Made by a program: the position numbers and the translations under genes. Under the pieces are notes generated by a model. It ran no database searches. It worked only from the letters and a program-made list of their open reading frames with translations, and was not told the origin of the DNA. A stretch of DNA of 64,000 nucleotides. Source: Caulobacter rhizosphaerae. GTDB lineage: Bacteria > Pseudomonadota > Alphaproteobacteria > Caulobacterales > Caulobacteraceae. This document shows, piece after piece, positions 17,185-26,421 of this stretch. The first letter of the stretch is position 1; each line of letters begins with the position of its first letter. The stretch covers positions 4,394,501 to 4,458,500 of the forward strand of contig NZ_CP048815.1 of the NCBI RefSeq assembly GCF_010977555.1. Direction: 5' to 3'.

Positions 17185-18318
17185 ATGGCCGTCCTGACCG
17201 AAGAACAGACCATGCTGCGCGACGCCGCCAAGGGCTGGACGCAGGACAGCGCCCCGGTCGGTGCCCTGCGCAAGCTGCGCGACGGCGGCTCGAAGCAGAG
17301 CTTCGACCCAGCAGCGTGGAGCGAAATGGGCGCCATGGGCTGGGCCGGGGTGATCGTGCCGGAGGAACACGACGGCTCGGCCTTCGGCTATCTGGGTCTC
17401 GGCCTGATCCTGGAGGAGACCGGCCGCAACCTGGTGGCCTCGCCCCTGCTCTCCACCGCCTTGGTCGCGGCCTCGGCCTTGGTCCTGGGCGGTTCGGACA
17501 TCCAGAAGGCCGCGTGGCTTCCGAAGATCGCCGCCGGCGAAGCCGTCGCGACCCTGGCGGTCGACGAAGGCGCGCACCATGCGCCGCTGAACACCGCCCT
17601 GTCGGCGAAGACGTCCGGCGCCGGCTTCGTGCTCAGCGGAACCAAGACCTTCGTCCTCGACGGCGACGCGGCCGACCTGCTGGTGGTCGCCGCCCGCACC
17701 TCGGGCGCGGCCGGCGACGGCGACGGGATCACCCTGTTCCTGGTCCCGGGCGACACCCCCGGCGTGACCCGCACCCACCTGGCCCTGATCGACAGCCGCG
17801 GCGCGGCCAGGATCGCTTTCGACGGCGTGCAGGTCGGCGCCGACGCGGTGCTGGGCGAGGTCGACAAGGGCTGGGCGATCCTTGAGCCGGTGCTCGACCG
17901 CGCCTATGCCGGTCTGGCCGCCGAAATGCTGGGCGCGGCGACCGCCGCCTTCGAGATCACCCTGGACTACATCAAGACCCGCACCCAGTTCGGTCAGGTG
18001 ATCGGCACGTTCCAGGCCCTGCAGCACCGCGCGGCCAAGCTGTTCACGGACCTGGAGACCACCCGCTCCTGCGTCGAGGCCGCCCTGGAGGCCGCCGACG
18101 CCGGCTCCGACACCCGGCTGCTGGCCTCCCTGGCCAAGGGCAAGGCCAGCGAAGTGCTGCACCTGGCCTCCAACGAGATGGTCCAGATGCATGGCGGCAT
18201 CGGCATGACCGACGCCCACGACGCCGGCCTCTACATGAAGCGGGCCCGCGTGGCCGAGGCTCTGTTCGGCTCGGCCTCGTTCCACCGGGATCGGTACGCC
18301 AGGCTGTCGGGCTTCTAA
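17185..18318 (+). CDS. Acyl-CoA dehydrogenase (partner subunit lacking the YEGT glutamate)
   Basis: A 377-residue acyl-CoA dehydrogenase-fold protein. It has the ACAD core (PEEHDGSAFGYLGLGLILEETGRNL near 55-80, FDGVQVGADAVLGE, RTQFGQVIGTFQALQHRAAK) and the FAD-contacting QMHGGIGMT motif near 332-340. The segment where MCAD-type enzymes carry the catalytic Glu reads ALFGSASFHRDR, without a glutamate. Its motifs are complementary to those of the dehydrogenase at 15351. The ATG at 17185 is preceded by GGAG and lies 1 base after the previous stop. The natural substrate is unknown. Confidence 0.86.
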   Translation: MAVLTEEQTMLRDAAKGWTQDSAPVGALRKLRDGGSKQSFDPAAWSEMGAMGWAGVIVPEEHDGSAFGYLGLGLILEETGRNLVASPLLSTALVAASALVLGGSDIQKAAWLPKIAAGEAVATLAVDEGAHHAPLNTALSAKTSGAGFVLSGTKTFVLDGDAADLLVVAARTSGAAGDGDGITLFLVPGDTPGVTRTHLALIDSRGAARIAFDGVQVGADAVLGEVDKGWAILEPVLDRAYAGLAAEMLGAATAAFEITLDYIKTRTQFGQVIGTFQALQHRAAKLFTDLETTRSCVEAALEAADAGSDTRLLASLAKGKASEVLHLASNEMVQMHGGIGMTDAHDAGLYMKRARVAEALFGSASFHRDRYARLSGF

Positions 18319-18327
18319 AGGCGCCTT

Positions 18328-18433
18328 GCGTCCTTCGAGGCTTCGCCTGCGGCTCGCACCTCAGGATGAGGAAGGTGAGCTGCTGTTGAATTCCTCGTCC
18401 CGAGGAGTCCGCGCAGCGGGCCTCGAAGGACGC
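18328..18433. repeat. Intergenic inverted repeat of the 'CCTTCGAGG...CTCAGGATGAGG' class
   Basis: Arms starting GCGTCCTTCGAGG (18328) and ending CCTCGAAGGACGC (18433) are inverted copies, with inner CTCAGGATGAGG and CCTCGTCCCGAGG segments, so the unit can fold into one long stem. The class is common in intergenic spaces of alphaproteobacteria. It sits just after the stop of the acyl-CoA dehydrogenase gene and could stabilise or end the transcript. A relative with a slightly different arm is at 62355-62430. Confidence 0.8.
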
Positions 18434-18515
18434 TCGATGCTCCAACCTTCGCTCTAGGAACCGCCCTCGCTCAGACCAGTTCTCCCCTCCTCCCCAGCGA
18501 GAAGGAAGACCCGCC

Positions 18516-19016
18516 ATGAGCACCGATCCCAACGACAAGGCCGCCGTCGAGAAACGCCTCTGGAAGGAGCTGGACGACGCGCGGTTCGGCATGCTGGGCC
18601 TGATGAACGCTCACCAGCATTTCCAGCCGATGACCGCTTTCGCCGAGCCGGAGGGCGGCCAGGTCTGGTTCTTCACCAGGGACGACACCGACCTCGCCAA
18701 GAACGCCAGCGGCGGGGCCGAGGCCATGCTGATCGTCCAGTCCAAGGACCAGGAGTTCCAGGCCTGCATCGGCGGCGTTCTGTCCACCGCCCGCGACACC
18801 ACCCGCATCGACAAGTACTGGAATCCGATCGTCGCCGCCTGGTTTCCGGACGGCAAGGACGATCCGGCCCTGACTCTGCTGCGGCTGGATGTCCGGGACG
18901 CCGAACTGTGGATCTCCAAGGGCGGCCCAGTGCGCTTCGCCTGGGAGGTGGCCAAGGCCAACCTGACCGACAGCCCGCCCGACCTGGGCGACAAGGCCCA
19001 CGTCAAGCTGGCCTAG
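18516..19016 (+). CDS. PPOX-fold general stress protein (FMN-binding split barrel)
   Basis: A 166-residue protein of the pyridoxamine 5'-phosphate oxidase-like group related to 'general stress protein 26'. It starts KRLWKELDDARFGMLGL and continues with GGQVWFFTRDDTDLAKNA and RIDKYWNPIVAAWFPDGKDDPALTLLRLDV, which is the family's split-barrel strand and substrate-side loop. Relatives bind FMN or FAD. The physiological reaction is not known. The start ATG follows GAGAAGGAAG. It has its own upstream space after the inverted repeat, so it is probably monocistronic. Confidence 0.83.
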   Translation: MSTDPNDKAAVEKRLWKELDDARFGMLGLMNAHQHFQPMTAFAEPEGGQVWFFTRDDTDLAKNASGGAEAMLIVQSKDQEFQACIGGVLSTARDTTRIDKYWNPIVAAWFPDGKDDPALTLLRLDVRDAELWISKGGPVRFAWEVAKANLTDSPPDLGDKAHVKLA

Positions 19017-19326
19017 ACGGCGGTGCGCCGGCGAGGCGGGCGCATGAAGTCTCATCAAGCGATGGCTGCTGATGGCTTGGCGAAGCTGGTCCGTCGAAAG
19101 TCTCGGCTTCCGTCGGTTGGCGGAATGGCGACGCTTCGATAAGCGAGCGGTAATGTACTCAGGACGACAAGAGAGACGGGACGGCGACGAGCTCCCAACT
19201 ATTCCCGTACCGTCGGATAGGCGACCAACTTAGTTTTGAAGGCTCTTGGCGCATCACATCTGTGTCGACTACTCGACAGCGCGGCGGCGACTTCCAACCT
19301 AGATTTCAAATCCCTTCCGCCTACCG
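19017..19326. other. 310-base space with no gene recognised
   Basis: The space separates the PPOX-fold gene from the Crp/Fnr regulator. I see only short frames, for example a 32-codon one starting at 19043 with no ribosome site. The last 100 bases are richer in A and T and presumably hold the promoter of the regulator. No convincing palindrome or terminator was found. Confidence 0.5.
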
Positions 19327-20055
19327 ATGGTCGATTCGTTCGACGGGGCCGCCGCCACCTTGAAAAATCGTCTGCTTGCCGCCCTGCCGACGGAGGATTT
19401 CGGCCTGATCGCGCCCCACCTCGTCCAGCAGGAGCTGGAAAAGGGCCGTCATCTGTACGATCCGGGCGATCCGATCGAGGCCATCTATTTCCCGCATGAT
19501 TGCGTCATCTCGCTGATGACCCTGATGGAGAACGGGGCGGCCATCGAGTCCGCGCCGATCGGCCGCGAAGGCGCCTTGGGCTTGATGGCCGCGGTGGCGC
19601 CGCGCCAGTCGCTGGTGCGGGCCATCATCCAGACCTCCGGGCAGGCCTCGCGGATCAGCGTCTCGGCCCTGCATGACGCCTGGACCCGCAGCTCCGCCCT
19701 GCGCGACCTGGTTGATCGCCATAACGAGGCGCTATTCGGTCATGCGATCCAGTCGGTCGCCTGCAACGCCCTGCACGGCGTCGAGGCCCGGTTCTGCCGC
19801 TGGCTGCTGTCGTGCCGCGATCGCATCGAAGGCGACACCATCAGCCTGACCCAGGAATTCCTGGCCGACATGCTGGGCGTCCAGCGCACCACGGTCACGG
19901 CCGTGGCCGGTTCGCTGCAGGCCAAGGGCCTCATCCGCTATCGCCGGGGCGTGGTCGACATTCTCGACCGCGCCGGCCTGGAGGCCATCACCTGCGAGTG
20001 CTACGCCGCCGTGCGGCGCGGCTACGAGCGCCTGCTGCCGCTTCCGTTCGGCTGA
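19327..20055 (+). CDS. Crp/Fnr-family transcriptional regulator
   Basis: A 242-residue regulator. Residues about 20-140 form a cyclic-nucleotide-binding-type beta barrel (LEKGRHLYDPGDPIEAIYFPHDCVISL), and about 160-220 a winged helix with the recognition region SLTQEFLADMLGVQRTTVTAVAGSL. No N-terminal cysteine cluster is present, so it is not an Fnr-type oxygen sensor. The 'YFPHDCVISLM' variant is found in many alphaproteobacterial Crp/Fnr paralogues with unknown ligands. It is convergent with pyk (8 bases between stops) and has no operon partner. Confidence 0.85.
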   Translation: MVDSFDGAAATLKNRLLAALPTEDFGLIAPHLVQQELEKGRHLYDPGDPIEAIYFPHDCVISLMTLMENGAAIESAPIGREGALGLMAAVAPRQSLVRAIIQTSGQASRISVSALHDAWTRSSALRDLVDRHNEALFGHAIQSVACNALHGVEARFCRWLLSCRDRIEGDTISLTQEFLADMLGVQRTTVTAVAGSLQAKGLIRYRRGVVDILDRAGLEAITCECYAAVRRGYERLLPLPFG

Positions 20056-20063
20056 AGGCCTAT

Positions 20064-21497
20064 CTAGCGACGCTTGCGGGTCGGGAACGGCGCGTGGGCC
20101 AGGCGCAGCAGGTTGGCCGCCCCCGGCGCGCCGAACGGCGTGCCGGCGACGATCAGCACGCGCTCGCCCGGGCCGACCAGGTTCAGTTCGACGGCCTTGG
20201 CGACGGCGTCGGAAGTGACGACCTCCAGGCTGTCGGGCTGGCCGCTGACGCGGGCCTCCACGCCCCAGACCAGGCACATGCGGCGCACGGCCTCGACGCG
20301 CGGCGACAGGGCCAGCACCGGCTGCAGCGGACGCTCGCGCGACAGGCGGCGGGCGGTGGCGCCGGTGGTGGTGAAGGCCACCAGGCACTTGGTCGAGCCG
20401 GCCTTGGCGGCCTGGGCGGCGGCCACGACCAGGACGTCGGCGTCTTCGTCGTTGTGCGGCTGTTCGGCCTGCATCAGCTCGGGCCAGCGCGGGTCGCGTT
20501 CCACCCGCTCGATGATGCGGCTCATCATCGTCACCGCCTCTTCCGGATAGTCGCCAGCGGCGCTCTCGGCCGACAGCATGACCGCGTCCGCGCCCTCGTA
20601 GACGGCGTTGGCGACGTCCGAGGCCTCGGCCCGGGTCGGGGTCGGCGAGCTGGTCATGGATTCCAGCATCTGGGTGGCGACGATCACGGGGATGCCGCGC
20701 TCGCGGGCGGCGCGCAGGATGACCTTCTGAGCCACCGGCACCTCTTCGGGAGCCATCTCGACGCCTAGGTCGCCGCGGGCCACCATCACGCCGTCGCAGA
20801 GGTCGAGGATCGGGCCCAGCACTTCCAGCGCCTGGGGCTTCTCGATCTTGGCCAGGACGGCGGCGCGGCCTTCGACGATGCGCCGCAGCTCGGCCATGTC
20901 TTCGGGGGCCTGGACGAACGACAGGGCGATCCAGTCGACGCCCAGGCGCAGGGCGAAGGCCAGGTCCTCGCGGTCCTTCGGCGTCAGCGGCGACATCGGG
21001 ATCACCACGTCCGGCACGGCCACGCCCTTGCGCTCCGACAGCTTGCCGCCGTTGACCACCGTGGTGTTGGCGTAGCCGGGACCGGCATCGGTCACGGTCA
21101 TCCGCAGCTTGCCGTCGTCCAGCAACAGGGTCGCGCCCGGGCGCATGGCCACCAGGATCTCCGGGTGGGGCAGGTGCACGCGCGTCGCGTCGCCCGGCGT
21201 CGGGTCATTGTCGAACCGGAAGGCCTGGCCGGCCTTCAGCATCACCGGCCCCTCGGCGAACTTGCCCACGCGCAGCTTCGGCCCCTGCAGATCGGCCAGG
21301 ATGCCCAGCGGCCGCCCGACCACCGCCTCGGCCGCGCGAATGGCGTTGTAGGCGGCGGCGTGGTTGTCGTGGCTGCCGTGGCTGAAGTTCAGGCGGAAGA
21401 CGTCGGCCCCGGCCCTGGCGAGGGTGACGATCATCTCCGGCGAGCTGCTGGCCGGGCCGATGGTGGCGACGATGCGGGAGCGGCGCGCGCGGATCAT
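20064..21497 (-). CDS. pyk: Pyruvate kinase
   Basis: A 477-residue enzyme converting phosphoenolpyruvate and ADP to pyruvate and ATP, the last step of lower glycolysis and of the Entner-Doudoroff route. It begins RRSRIVATIGPAS with FRLNFSHGSHDNH next, has the catalytic lysine segment VLAKIEKPQAL (about residues 215-225) and the metal/substrate segment ARGDLGVEM, and ends with the alpha/beta C-terminal domain. A LacI-type operator (21600-21613) lies 103 bases upstream, matching those of the Entner-Doudoroff genes. Confidence 0.95.
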   Translation of the reverse strand: MIRARRSRIVATIGPASSSPEMIVTLARAGADVFRLNFSHGSHDNHAAAYNAIRAAEAVVGRPLGILADLQGPKLRVGKFAEGPVMLKAGQAFRFDNDPTPGDATRVHLPHPEILVAMRPGATLLLDDGKLRMTVTDAGPGYANTTVVNGGKLSERKGVAVPDVVIPMSPLTPKDREDLAFALRLGVDWIALSFVQAPEDMAELRRIVEGRAAVLAKIEKPQALEVLGPILDLCDGVMVARGDLGVEMAPEEVPVAQKVILRAARERGIPVIVATQMLESMTSSPTPTRAEASDVANAVYEGADAVMLSAESAAGDYPEEAVTMMSRIIERVERDPRWPELMQAEQPHNDEDADVLVVAAAQAAKAGSTKCLVAFTTTGATARRLSRERPLQPVLALSPRVEAVRRMCLVWGVEARVSGQPDSLEVVTSDAVAKAVELNLVGPGERVLIVAGTPFGAPGAANLLRLAHAPFPTRKRR

Positions 21498-21599
21498 GAA
21501 CCTGCTCCGGAGAGGCTAGAAAATGCTGCAATGCGGCAATACATACCGCACAGCAGAAAGGATTTGCTTTTGGCGAACGTCATTCCCGAATTTCCCGCC

Positions 21600-21613
21600 T
21601 GACAACGTTGTCT
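21600..21613. promoter_or_regulatory. LacI-type operator upstream of pyk
   Basis: TGACAACGTTGTCT is a palindrome with one mismatch at the last base and a central CG, typical of LacI-family operators. It is identical in 13 of 14 positions to the sites before zwf and the GluP-type gene. It lies 103 bases from the pyk start on the minus strand, so control of pyk by the regulator at 21752-22768 is inferred. Confidence 0.7.
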
Positions 21614-21751
21614 AGCGCCCCGGGCCTGGATTCGCCATTGCTGACTTAGCGTCAACGCCGAAGCCTTTCCACCTCCATCGGAAAAATGGGCGCGAAAGGC
21701 CTTGGGATTCCGAACGCCTGACGCGAGCTTCGGATCAGAGAAACCTGAATC

Positions 21752-22768
21752 CTAGCCGATCGGCCCGGTGGACTCGCGGACCACCAGTTCGAAGTCCAGC
21801 AGGCGCGACGGCGGCGCCTCGCCTTCCGTCCGGGTCGCCCCGGTCAGCAGCAGATCGGCCGCCGCCGCCGCCATGGCCTGGATCGGCTGGCGCACGGTGG
21901 TCAGCTGCGGCCAGACAACCTTGGCCCCAGGGGTGTCGTCGAACCCGGCCACCGACAGGGTCTGGGGCACTTCGAGACGCAGGCGATTGGCCACCGCCAT
22001 CACGCCCAAGGCCATGTCGTCGTTGGAGGCGAAGACCGCCGTCGGGCGGTCGATGCGGTCCAGCAGCCGTTCGGCCGCCTCGAAGCCCGAGCGGAACGAG
22101 AACCAACCCTGCTCGACGCGATCTTCGCGCACGGCGTGACCGTGCTCCTTCATCGCCGTCACGTAGCCTTCGTACCGAAGGTGCGAGGCGCCGTGCTCGG
22201 GGTGCCCCTTGATGAAGCCGATGTCGGTATGGCCCAGGCCGATCAGGTGGGCGGTCATCTCGTAGGCGGCGCGCACGTCGTCCATGCGAACGTGGGCCGA
22301 ACGATCCTGGTCCTGGTCGGGCGACAGCCGCACATAGGGCACGCCCTCCGCTTCCAGCACGTCCAGCACCGCGACGTTGTCGCAGACCGGCGGCGTCAGG
22401 ATCACTCCGTCCATGCGCAGGGTGTGCAGCATCGGCTCCACCTGGGCGGCGACGTCGCCCTCGGAGTCGAGCGGCTCGACGATTAGGTGGTAGCCCTCCT
22501 CGCGACAGCGGGCGATCGCCCCCAGCTGCACGTCGGTGACATAGGCGGGGCTGGGGTTGTCGAAGAACACGCCGATCAGATAGGCCTTCGACCCCGCCAG
22601 ACTGCGGGCCGAGATGTTCGGCCGGTAGTTCAGGGCCGCGACGGCTTCCTGCACGCGCGTGCGGGTGTCGGTCTTCACGTTCGGCTCGCGGTTCAGCACC
22701 CGCGAAACGGTCTTGATCGACACCCCCGACAGGCGGGCGACCTCGTGGATCGTAACCTTGGAACTCAA
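21752..22768 (-). CDS. LacI-family sugar regulator of the Entner-Doudoroff cluster
   Basis: A 338-residue regulator. Residues 4-28 are the LacI HTH (TIHEVARLSGVSIKTVSRVLN), followed by the hinge helix, with ALNYRPNISARSLAG, and a periplasmic-binding-protein-like effector domain. Placement beside glk-edd-pgl-zwf and the shared palindromes at 21600, 22818, 27899 and 47379 make it the likely regulator of glucose/Entner-Doudoroff metabolism, responding to a sugar or sugar phosphate. The site at 22818 lies 50 bases ahead of its own start and suggests autoregulation. The effector and the sign of regulation are not readable. Confidence 0.88.
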   Translation of the reverse strand: MSSKVTIHEVARLSGVSIKTVSRVLNREPNVKTDTRTRVQEAVAALNYRPNISARSLAGSKAYLIGVFFDNPSPAYVTDVQLGAIARCREEGYHLIVEPLDSEGDVAAQVEPMLHTLRMDGVILTPPVCDNVAVLDVLEAEGVPYVRLSPDQDQDRSAHVRMDDVRAAYEMTAHLIGLGHTDIGFIKGHPEHGASHLRYEGYVTAMKEHGHAVREDRVEQGWFSFRSGFEAAERLLDRIDRPTAVFASNDDMALGVMAVANRLRLEVPQTLSVAGFDDTPGAKVVWPQLTTVRQPIQAMAAAAADLLLTGATRTEGEAPPSRLLDFELVVRESTGPIG

Positions 22769-22817
22769 GACCGGCCTCGCGAAGCGTCGGAAATCGACAA
22801 GCGACGCAATAAAGGCA

Positions 22818-22831
22818 TGACAACCTTGTCA
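22818..22831. promoter_or_regulatory. LacI-type operator upstream of the LacI-family gene
   Basis: TGACAACCTTGTCA differs by one base in the centre from the perfect palindromes before zwf and the GluP-type symporter. It sits 50 bases upstream of the LacI gene start and 69 bases after the glk stop on the same strand, so it should act on the regulator itself. Confidence 0.75.
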
Positions 22832-22899
22832 AGGCGAGCCCACTTCCAGTGGAAATCTCGCCTTGAGGGATCGGAACAGGCGCCGCCGAGCCGAAAGCC

Positions 22900-23898
22900 C
22901 TAAGAAATGGCCGCCTTGCCGTCCGGAGTCATGGCCACCGCCGCGCCGATCAGGGCCGTGTGCGGGTTCATCACCACGTGGGTCGGGATGGCGCGGGTGT
23001 AGTCGCTGAGCCGGCCCTTCGATTCGAATCGTTCGCGGAACTGGCCCTTTTCCAGCAGGTCGATGATCCGCGGCGCGATACCGCCGGCGATGAACACCCC
23101 GCCCCTGGCGCCCAGCGCCATGGCCAGGTCGCCGGCCGCCGAGCCGAGGATGGCGCAGAAGCGGTCGATCGTGACCTTGCAGCATTCGTCGCCGGCCACG
23201 CCGTGCTCGGTGATCTGCTTGGCGGTCAGTTCGTCGGTCTTGCGGCCTTCCACCTCGGCCAGGATGAGGTGCAGGTCCTCCATGCCGGGGCCCGACAGGA
23301 TCCGCTCGATCGAGCAGCGGCCGAACCGCTTCATCAGGATGCGGAGGATCTCGACCTCGGTCTCGTCGAACGGGGCGAAGGCGATATGGCCGCCCTCGGT
23401 GGTCAGGGGCGTCTCGACGCCGTGCCGGCGCACCATGCCCGCCGCGCCGAAGCCGGTGCCCGGGCCGATGATCGCCAGGTCGCCCTCGCCCGAGGTCTGC
23501 AGCGGACCGATCTGGCGCAAGTCCTTGGGCGCCAGGCGCGGGGCGGCCAGGGCCTGGGCGGTGAAGTCATTGATCAGCTTGGCGGTGCGGAAGCCGCCGG
23601 CCCGGCGCAGGCTGTCCTCCGACAGCTTCCAGTCGCTGTTGGTGAACTGCACCGCGCCATGCTCGATCGGACCGGCGACCGCGACCACCGCCTGGTCGGG
23701 ATGGCGCACGCCCATCTTGTCCAGATAGGCCTCGACGGCGTCCTCGGCCTGGCCGTAGTCCTCGCCCTTGTACGAGGTCGGCTCGATCAGCTTGGGGTCG
23801 GCCCCATCGAAATCGACCAGGGCGAACCGCGCGTTGGTTCCGCCGATGTCGCCGACCAGGCCTAGTCCGATGGAGTTCAAGCCGCTCATATCCGTCAC
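22900..23898 (-). CDS. glk: Glucokinase
   Basis: A 332-residue bacterial glucokinase phosphorylating glucose with ATP to glucose 6-phosphate, which feeds zwf. The N-terminal phosphate loop is [10 protein letters not shown] (about residues 17-26). [10 protein letters not shown] and TNSDWKLS form the sugar-binding region, and PGTGFGAAG and [12 protein letters not shown] are family hallmarks. It lies 3 bases after edd and is the last gene of the zwf-pgl-edd-glk operon. Confidence 0.95.
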   Translation of the reverse strand: MTDMSGLNSIGLGLVGDIGGTNARFALVDFDGADPKLIEPTSYKGEDYGQAEDAVEAYLDKMGVRHPDQAVVAVAGPIEHGAVQFTNSDWKLSEDSLRRAGGFRTAKLINDFTAQALAAPRLAPKDLRQIGPLQTSGEGDLAIIGPGTGFGAAGMVRRHGVETPLTTEGGHIAFAPFDETEVEILRILMKRFGRCSIERILSGPGMEDLHLILAEVEGRKTDELTAKQITEHGVAGDECCKVTIDRFCAILGSAAGDLAMALGARGGVFIAGGIAPRIIDLLEKGQFRERFESKGRLSDYTRAIPTHVVMNPHTALIGAAVAMTPDGKAAIS

Positions 23899-23901
23899 TT
23901 C

Positions 23902-25713
23902 CTAAGCAAACAGCACCGATGCGCCGTGGTCGGAAGCGCCGACCCCCGAACGCAGCAGGCCGAAGAGTTCCCGTCCAAAGCCCGGCTTGGACGCCGGGAC
24001 TTGCGCCGGCGTACGGGCGCGCAGGGTCGCCTCGTCCACCAGGATTTTCAGCTCGCCCGTGTGGGCGTTCAGCGAGATGACGTCGCCATCCTCGACATAG
24101 GCCAGGGCCCCGCCCTTGGCCGCTTCCGGCGTGATGTGGATCGCGGCCGGGGTCTTGCCCGAGGCGCCCGACATCCGCCCATCGGTGACCAGAGCCACCT
24201 TGAAGCCGCGATCCAGCAGCACCGAGATCGACGGCGACAGGTTGTGCAGCTCGGGCATGCCGTTGGCCGACGGGCCCTGGAAGCGGACCACGACGACGAC
24301 GTCGCGATCCAGCTCGCCGCGCTTGAAGGCGGCGATGAAGTCTTCCTGCTCCTGGAACACGGCCGCCGGGGCGGTGATCACCTGGTGCTCTGGCTTCACG
24401 GCCGAGACCTTGATCACGCCGCGCCCCAGATTGCCGGTCAGCAGGCGCAGGCCGCCTTCCGGGCTGAACGGGTCGGAGGCCGGGCGCAGGATGTTGAGGT
24501 CCAGCGACTCGTCCGCGCCCTCGCGCCAGGCCAGCTCGCCGTCGACCAGCACCGGCTCCTGGGTGTAGCGCGACAGGCCGGGACCGGCGACGGTCAGGAC
24601 GTCCTCGTGGGCCAGGCCGGCCTTCAGCAGTTCCTTGACCACGAAGTGGATGCCGCCGGCGGCGTGGAACTGGTTCACGTCGGCCGAGCCGTTCGGATAG
24701 ACCTTGGCCAGCAGCGGCGTGGCCTTGGAGATGTCGTCCAGGTCTTCCAGGGTCAGGATGATGCCGGCGGCGTGGGCCATGGCCACCAGGTGCAGCGCCA
24801 GGTTGGTCGAGCCGCCGGTGGCCATCAGGCCGACCACGCCGTTGACCACGGCCTTCTCGTCGATCACCCGGCCGACCGGAATCCAGTCGTTGCCCTTGTG
24901 GGTGATGGCCGCCACCCGCTTGGCGGCTTCCTTGACCAGGGCCGTGCGCAGCGGGGTGTGCGGATGGACGAAGGCCGAGCCGGGCAGGTGCAGGCCCATC
25001 AGCTCCATCAGCATCTGGTTGGTGTTGGCGGTGCCGTAGAAGGTGCAGGTGCCCGGGCCGTGGTAGCTGGCGCTCTCGGCGGCCAGCAGTTCCTCGCGAC
25101 CGACCTTGCCCTCGGCGTAGAGGGCGCGGATGCGGGCCTTCTCCGAATTGGGCAGGCCCGAGGTCATCGGCCCGGCCGGCACGAACATCGCCGGCAGGTG
25201 GCTGAAGGTCAGGGCGCCGATCAGCAGGCCCGGCACGATCTTGTCGCAGACGCCCAGATACAGCGCGCCGTCGAACGCGTCGTGGGTCAGGGCGATGCCG
25301 GTCGCCATGGCGATCACGTCGCGCGAGAACAGCGACAGCTCCATGCCCGGACGGCCCTGGGTGACGCCGTCGCACATGGCCGGAACGCCGCCGGCGAACT
25401 GGGCCGTGGCCCCGACCTCGCGCGCCGCGTCCTTGATCAGGGCCGGATATTCCTCCAGCGGCTGGTGGGCCGACAGCATGTCGTTATAGGCCGAGACGAT
25501 GCCCAGGTTGGGCGCGTTGACGTCCAGGGCGCGGACCTTGTCCACCGCCGGCGAAGCGGCGAAGGCGTGGGCCCAGTTGGCGCAGCTGAGCTTGGCCCGG
25601 CCCGGCTGGGCGGCGGCGGCTGCGTCGAGGTTGGCCAGATAGGTCGCGCGGCTGTCGCGGCTGCGCTCGATGATCCGCGCGGTGACTTCAGCGATGACAG
25701 GGTTCAAGGCCAT
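23902..25713 (-). CDS. edd: 6-Phosphogluconate dehydratase (Entner-Doudoroff)
   Basis: A 603-residue [4Fe-4S] dehydratase of the IlvD/Edd family converting 6-phosphogluconate to 2-keto-3-deoxy-6-phosphogluconate. Both family signatures are present: [15 protein letters not shown] near residue 150 and [19 protein letters not shown] near 515. The cluster cysteines are in CDKI, GTCTFYG and further downstream. Length is typical. It is 4 bases downstream of pgl and 3 bases upstream of glk. The aldolase eda is not in this window. Confidence 0.95.
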   Translation of the reverse strand: MALNPVIAEVTARIIERSRDSRATYLANLDAAAAAQPGRAKLSCANWAHAFAASPAVDKVRALDVNAPNLGIVSAYNDMLSAHQPLEEYPALIKDAAREVGATAQFAGGVPAMCDGVTQGRPGMELSLFSRDVIAMATGIALTHDAFDGALYLGVCDKIVPGLLIGALTFSHLPAMFVPAGPMTSGLPNSEKARIRALYAEGKVGREELLAAESASYHGPGTCTFYGTANTNQMLMELMGLHLPGSAFVHPHTPLRTALVKEAAKRVAAITHKGNDWIPVGRVIDEKAVVNGVVGLMATGGSTNLALHLVAMAHAAGIILTLEDLDDISKATPLLAKVYPNGSADVNQFHAAGGIHFVVKELLKAGLAHEDVLTVAGPGLSRYTQEPVLVDGELAWREGADESLDLNILRPASDPFSPEGGLRLLTGNLGRGVIKVSAVKPEHQVITAPAAVFQEQEDFIAAFKRGELDRDVVVVVRFQGPSANGMPELHNLSPSISVLLDRGFKVALVTDGRMSGASGKTPAAIHITPEAAKGGALAYVEDGDVISLNAHTGELKILVDEATLRARTPAQVPASKPGFGRELFGLLRSGVGASDHGASVLFA

Positions 25714-25717
25714 GGGA

Positions 25718-26410
25718 CTACTCCGCCCAGAGGATACGGACCGGGGCGCGGTCCTGGTTCAGAATCGCGGCGATGGGCAAGCCTTGATCGACCGGACCTT
25801 CGAGCAACGTCTTCTTGGCGCCGCCGGTGATCAGCAGCACGATCAGCGACGACTGGATCAACGCCTGAAAGGTCAAGCTGATCCGGGGTAGGTCCGGCGC
25901 GGGTTGGCCGGGCGGCACGGCGATCACCGTGCGTTCGGACCGGGGGTCCAGGCCTTCCGCCAGTTTCGGGTTGCCGGGGAACAGCGAGGCGAAATGGCCG
26001 TCGGGACCGACGCCCAGCAGGGTCACGCCGAACGGCAGCGCCTTGGCCACCCCGGCCTCGGCCTTCGCCGGGACCGCCTCCTGAGCCACGCCGTCGAAAT
26101 ACATCGGCGCGAAGCCCGCCTTGGCCGCCTCGCCTTGCAGCAGGTGGCGACGAACCAGGCCCTCGTTGCTGCTCGGGTCGGACGGCGGCACGAAGCGCTC
26201 GTCGGTCAGGGTGACGACGACCTTGTCCCAGGGGACGGTCATCGTCGCCAGTCGGTCATAGACCGGGGCCGGGGTCGAGCCGCCGGTGGCGGCGAACCCG
26301 GCCTGGCCGCGCTTGGCCACGGCCTCGGTCAGGGCCAAGGCCACGACCGAGGCGGCGGCGTCGTACAAGGCTTCGCGGGTGGCGAACGCCTCGATCTTGG
26401 GGAGGGCCAT
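25718..26410 (-). CDS. pgl: 6-Phosphogluconolactonase
   Basis: A 230-residue DevB/Pgl-type lactonase hydrolysing 6-phosphogluconolactone. Motifs are [14 protein letters not shown] (phosphate loop), [17 protein letters not shown] and [16 protein letters not shown] with the catalytic histidine. The frame is open much further upstream, but that part is a shadow of zwf. The real start is the ATG at 26410 or the GTG at 26419, both just after the zwf stop at 26422. It is translationally close-coupled with zwf and edd. Confidence 0.93.
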   Translation of the reverse strand: MALPKIEAFATREALYDAAASVVALALTEAVAKRGQAGFAATGGSTPAPVYDRLATMTVPWDKVVVTLTDERFVPPSDPSSNEGLVRRHLLQGEAAKAGFAPMYFDGVAQEAVPAKAEAGVAKALPFGVTLLGVGPDGHFASLFPGNPKLAEGLDPRSERTVIAVPPGQPAPDLPRISLTFQALIQSSLIVLLITGGAKKTLLEGPVDQGLPIAAILNQDRAPVRILWAE

Positions 26411-26421
26411 GGTCGCCACGC

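Noticed and set aside
19043..19141. A 32-codon frame upstream of the Crp/Fnr gene
   Set aside because: No ribosome site and no distinctive composition; likely chance.
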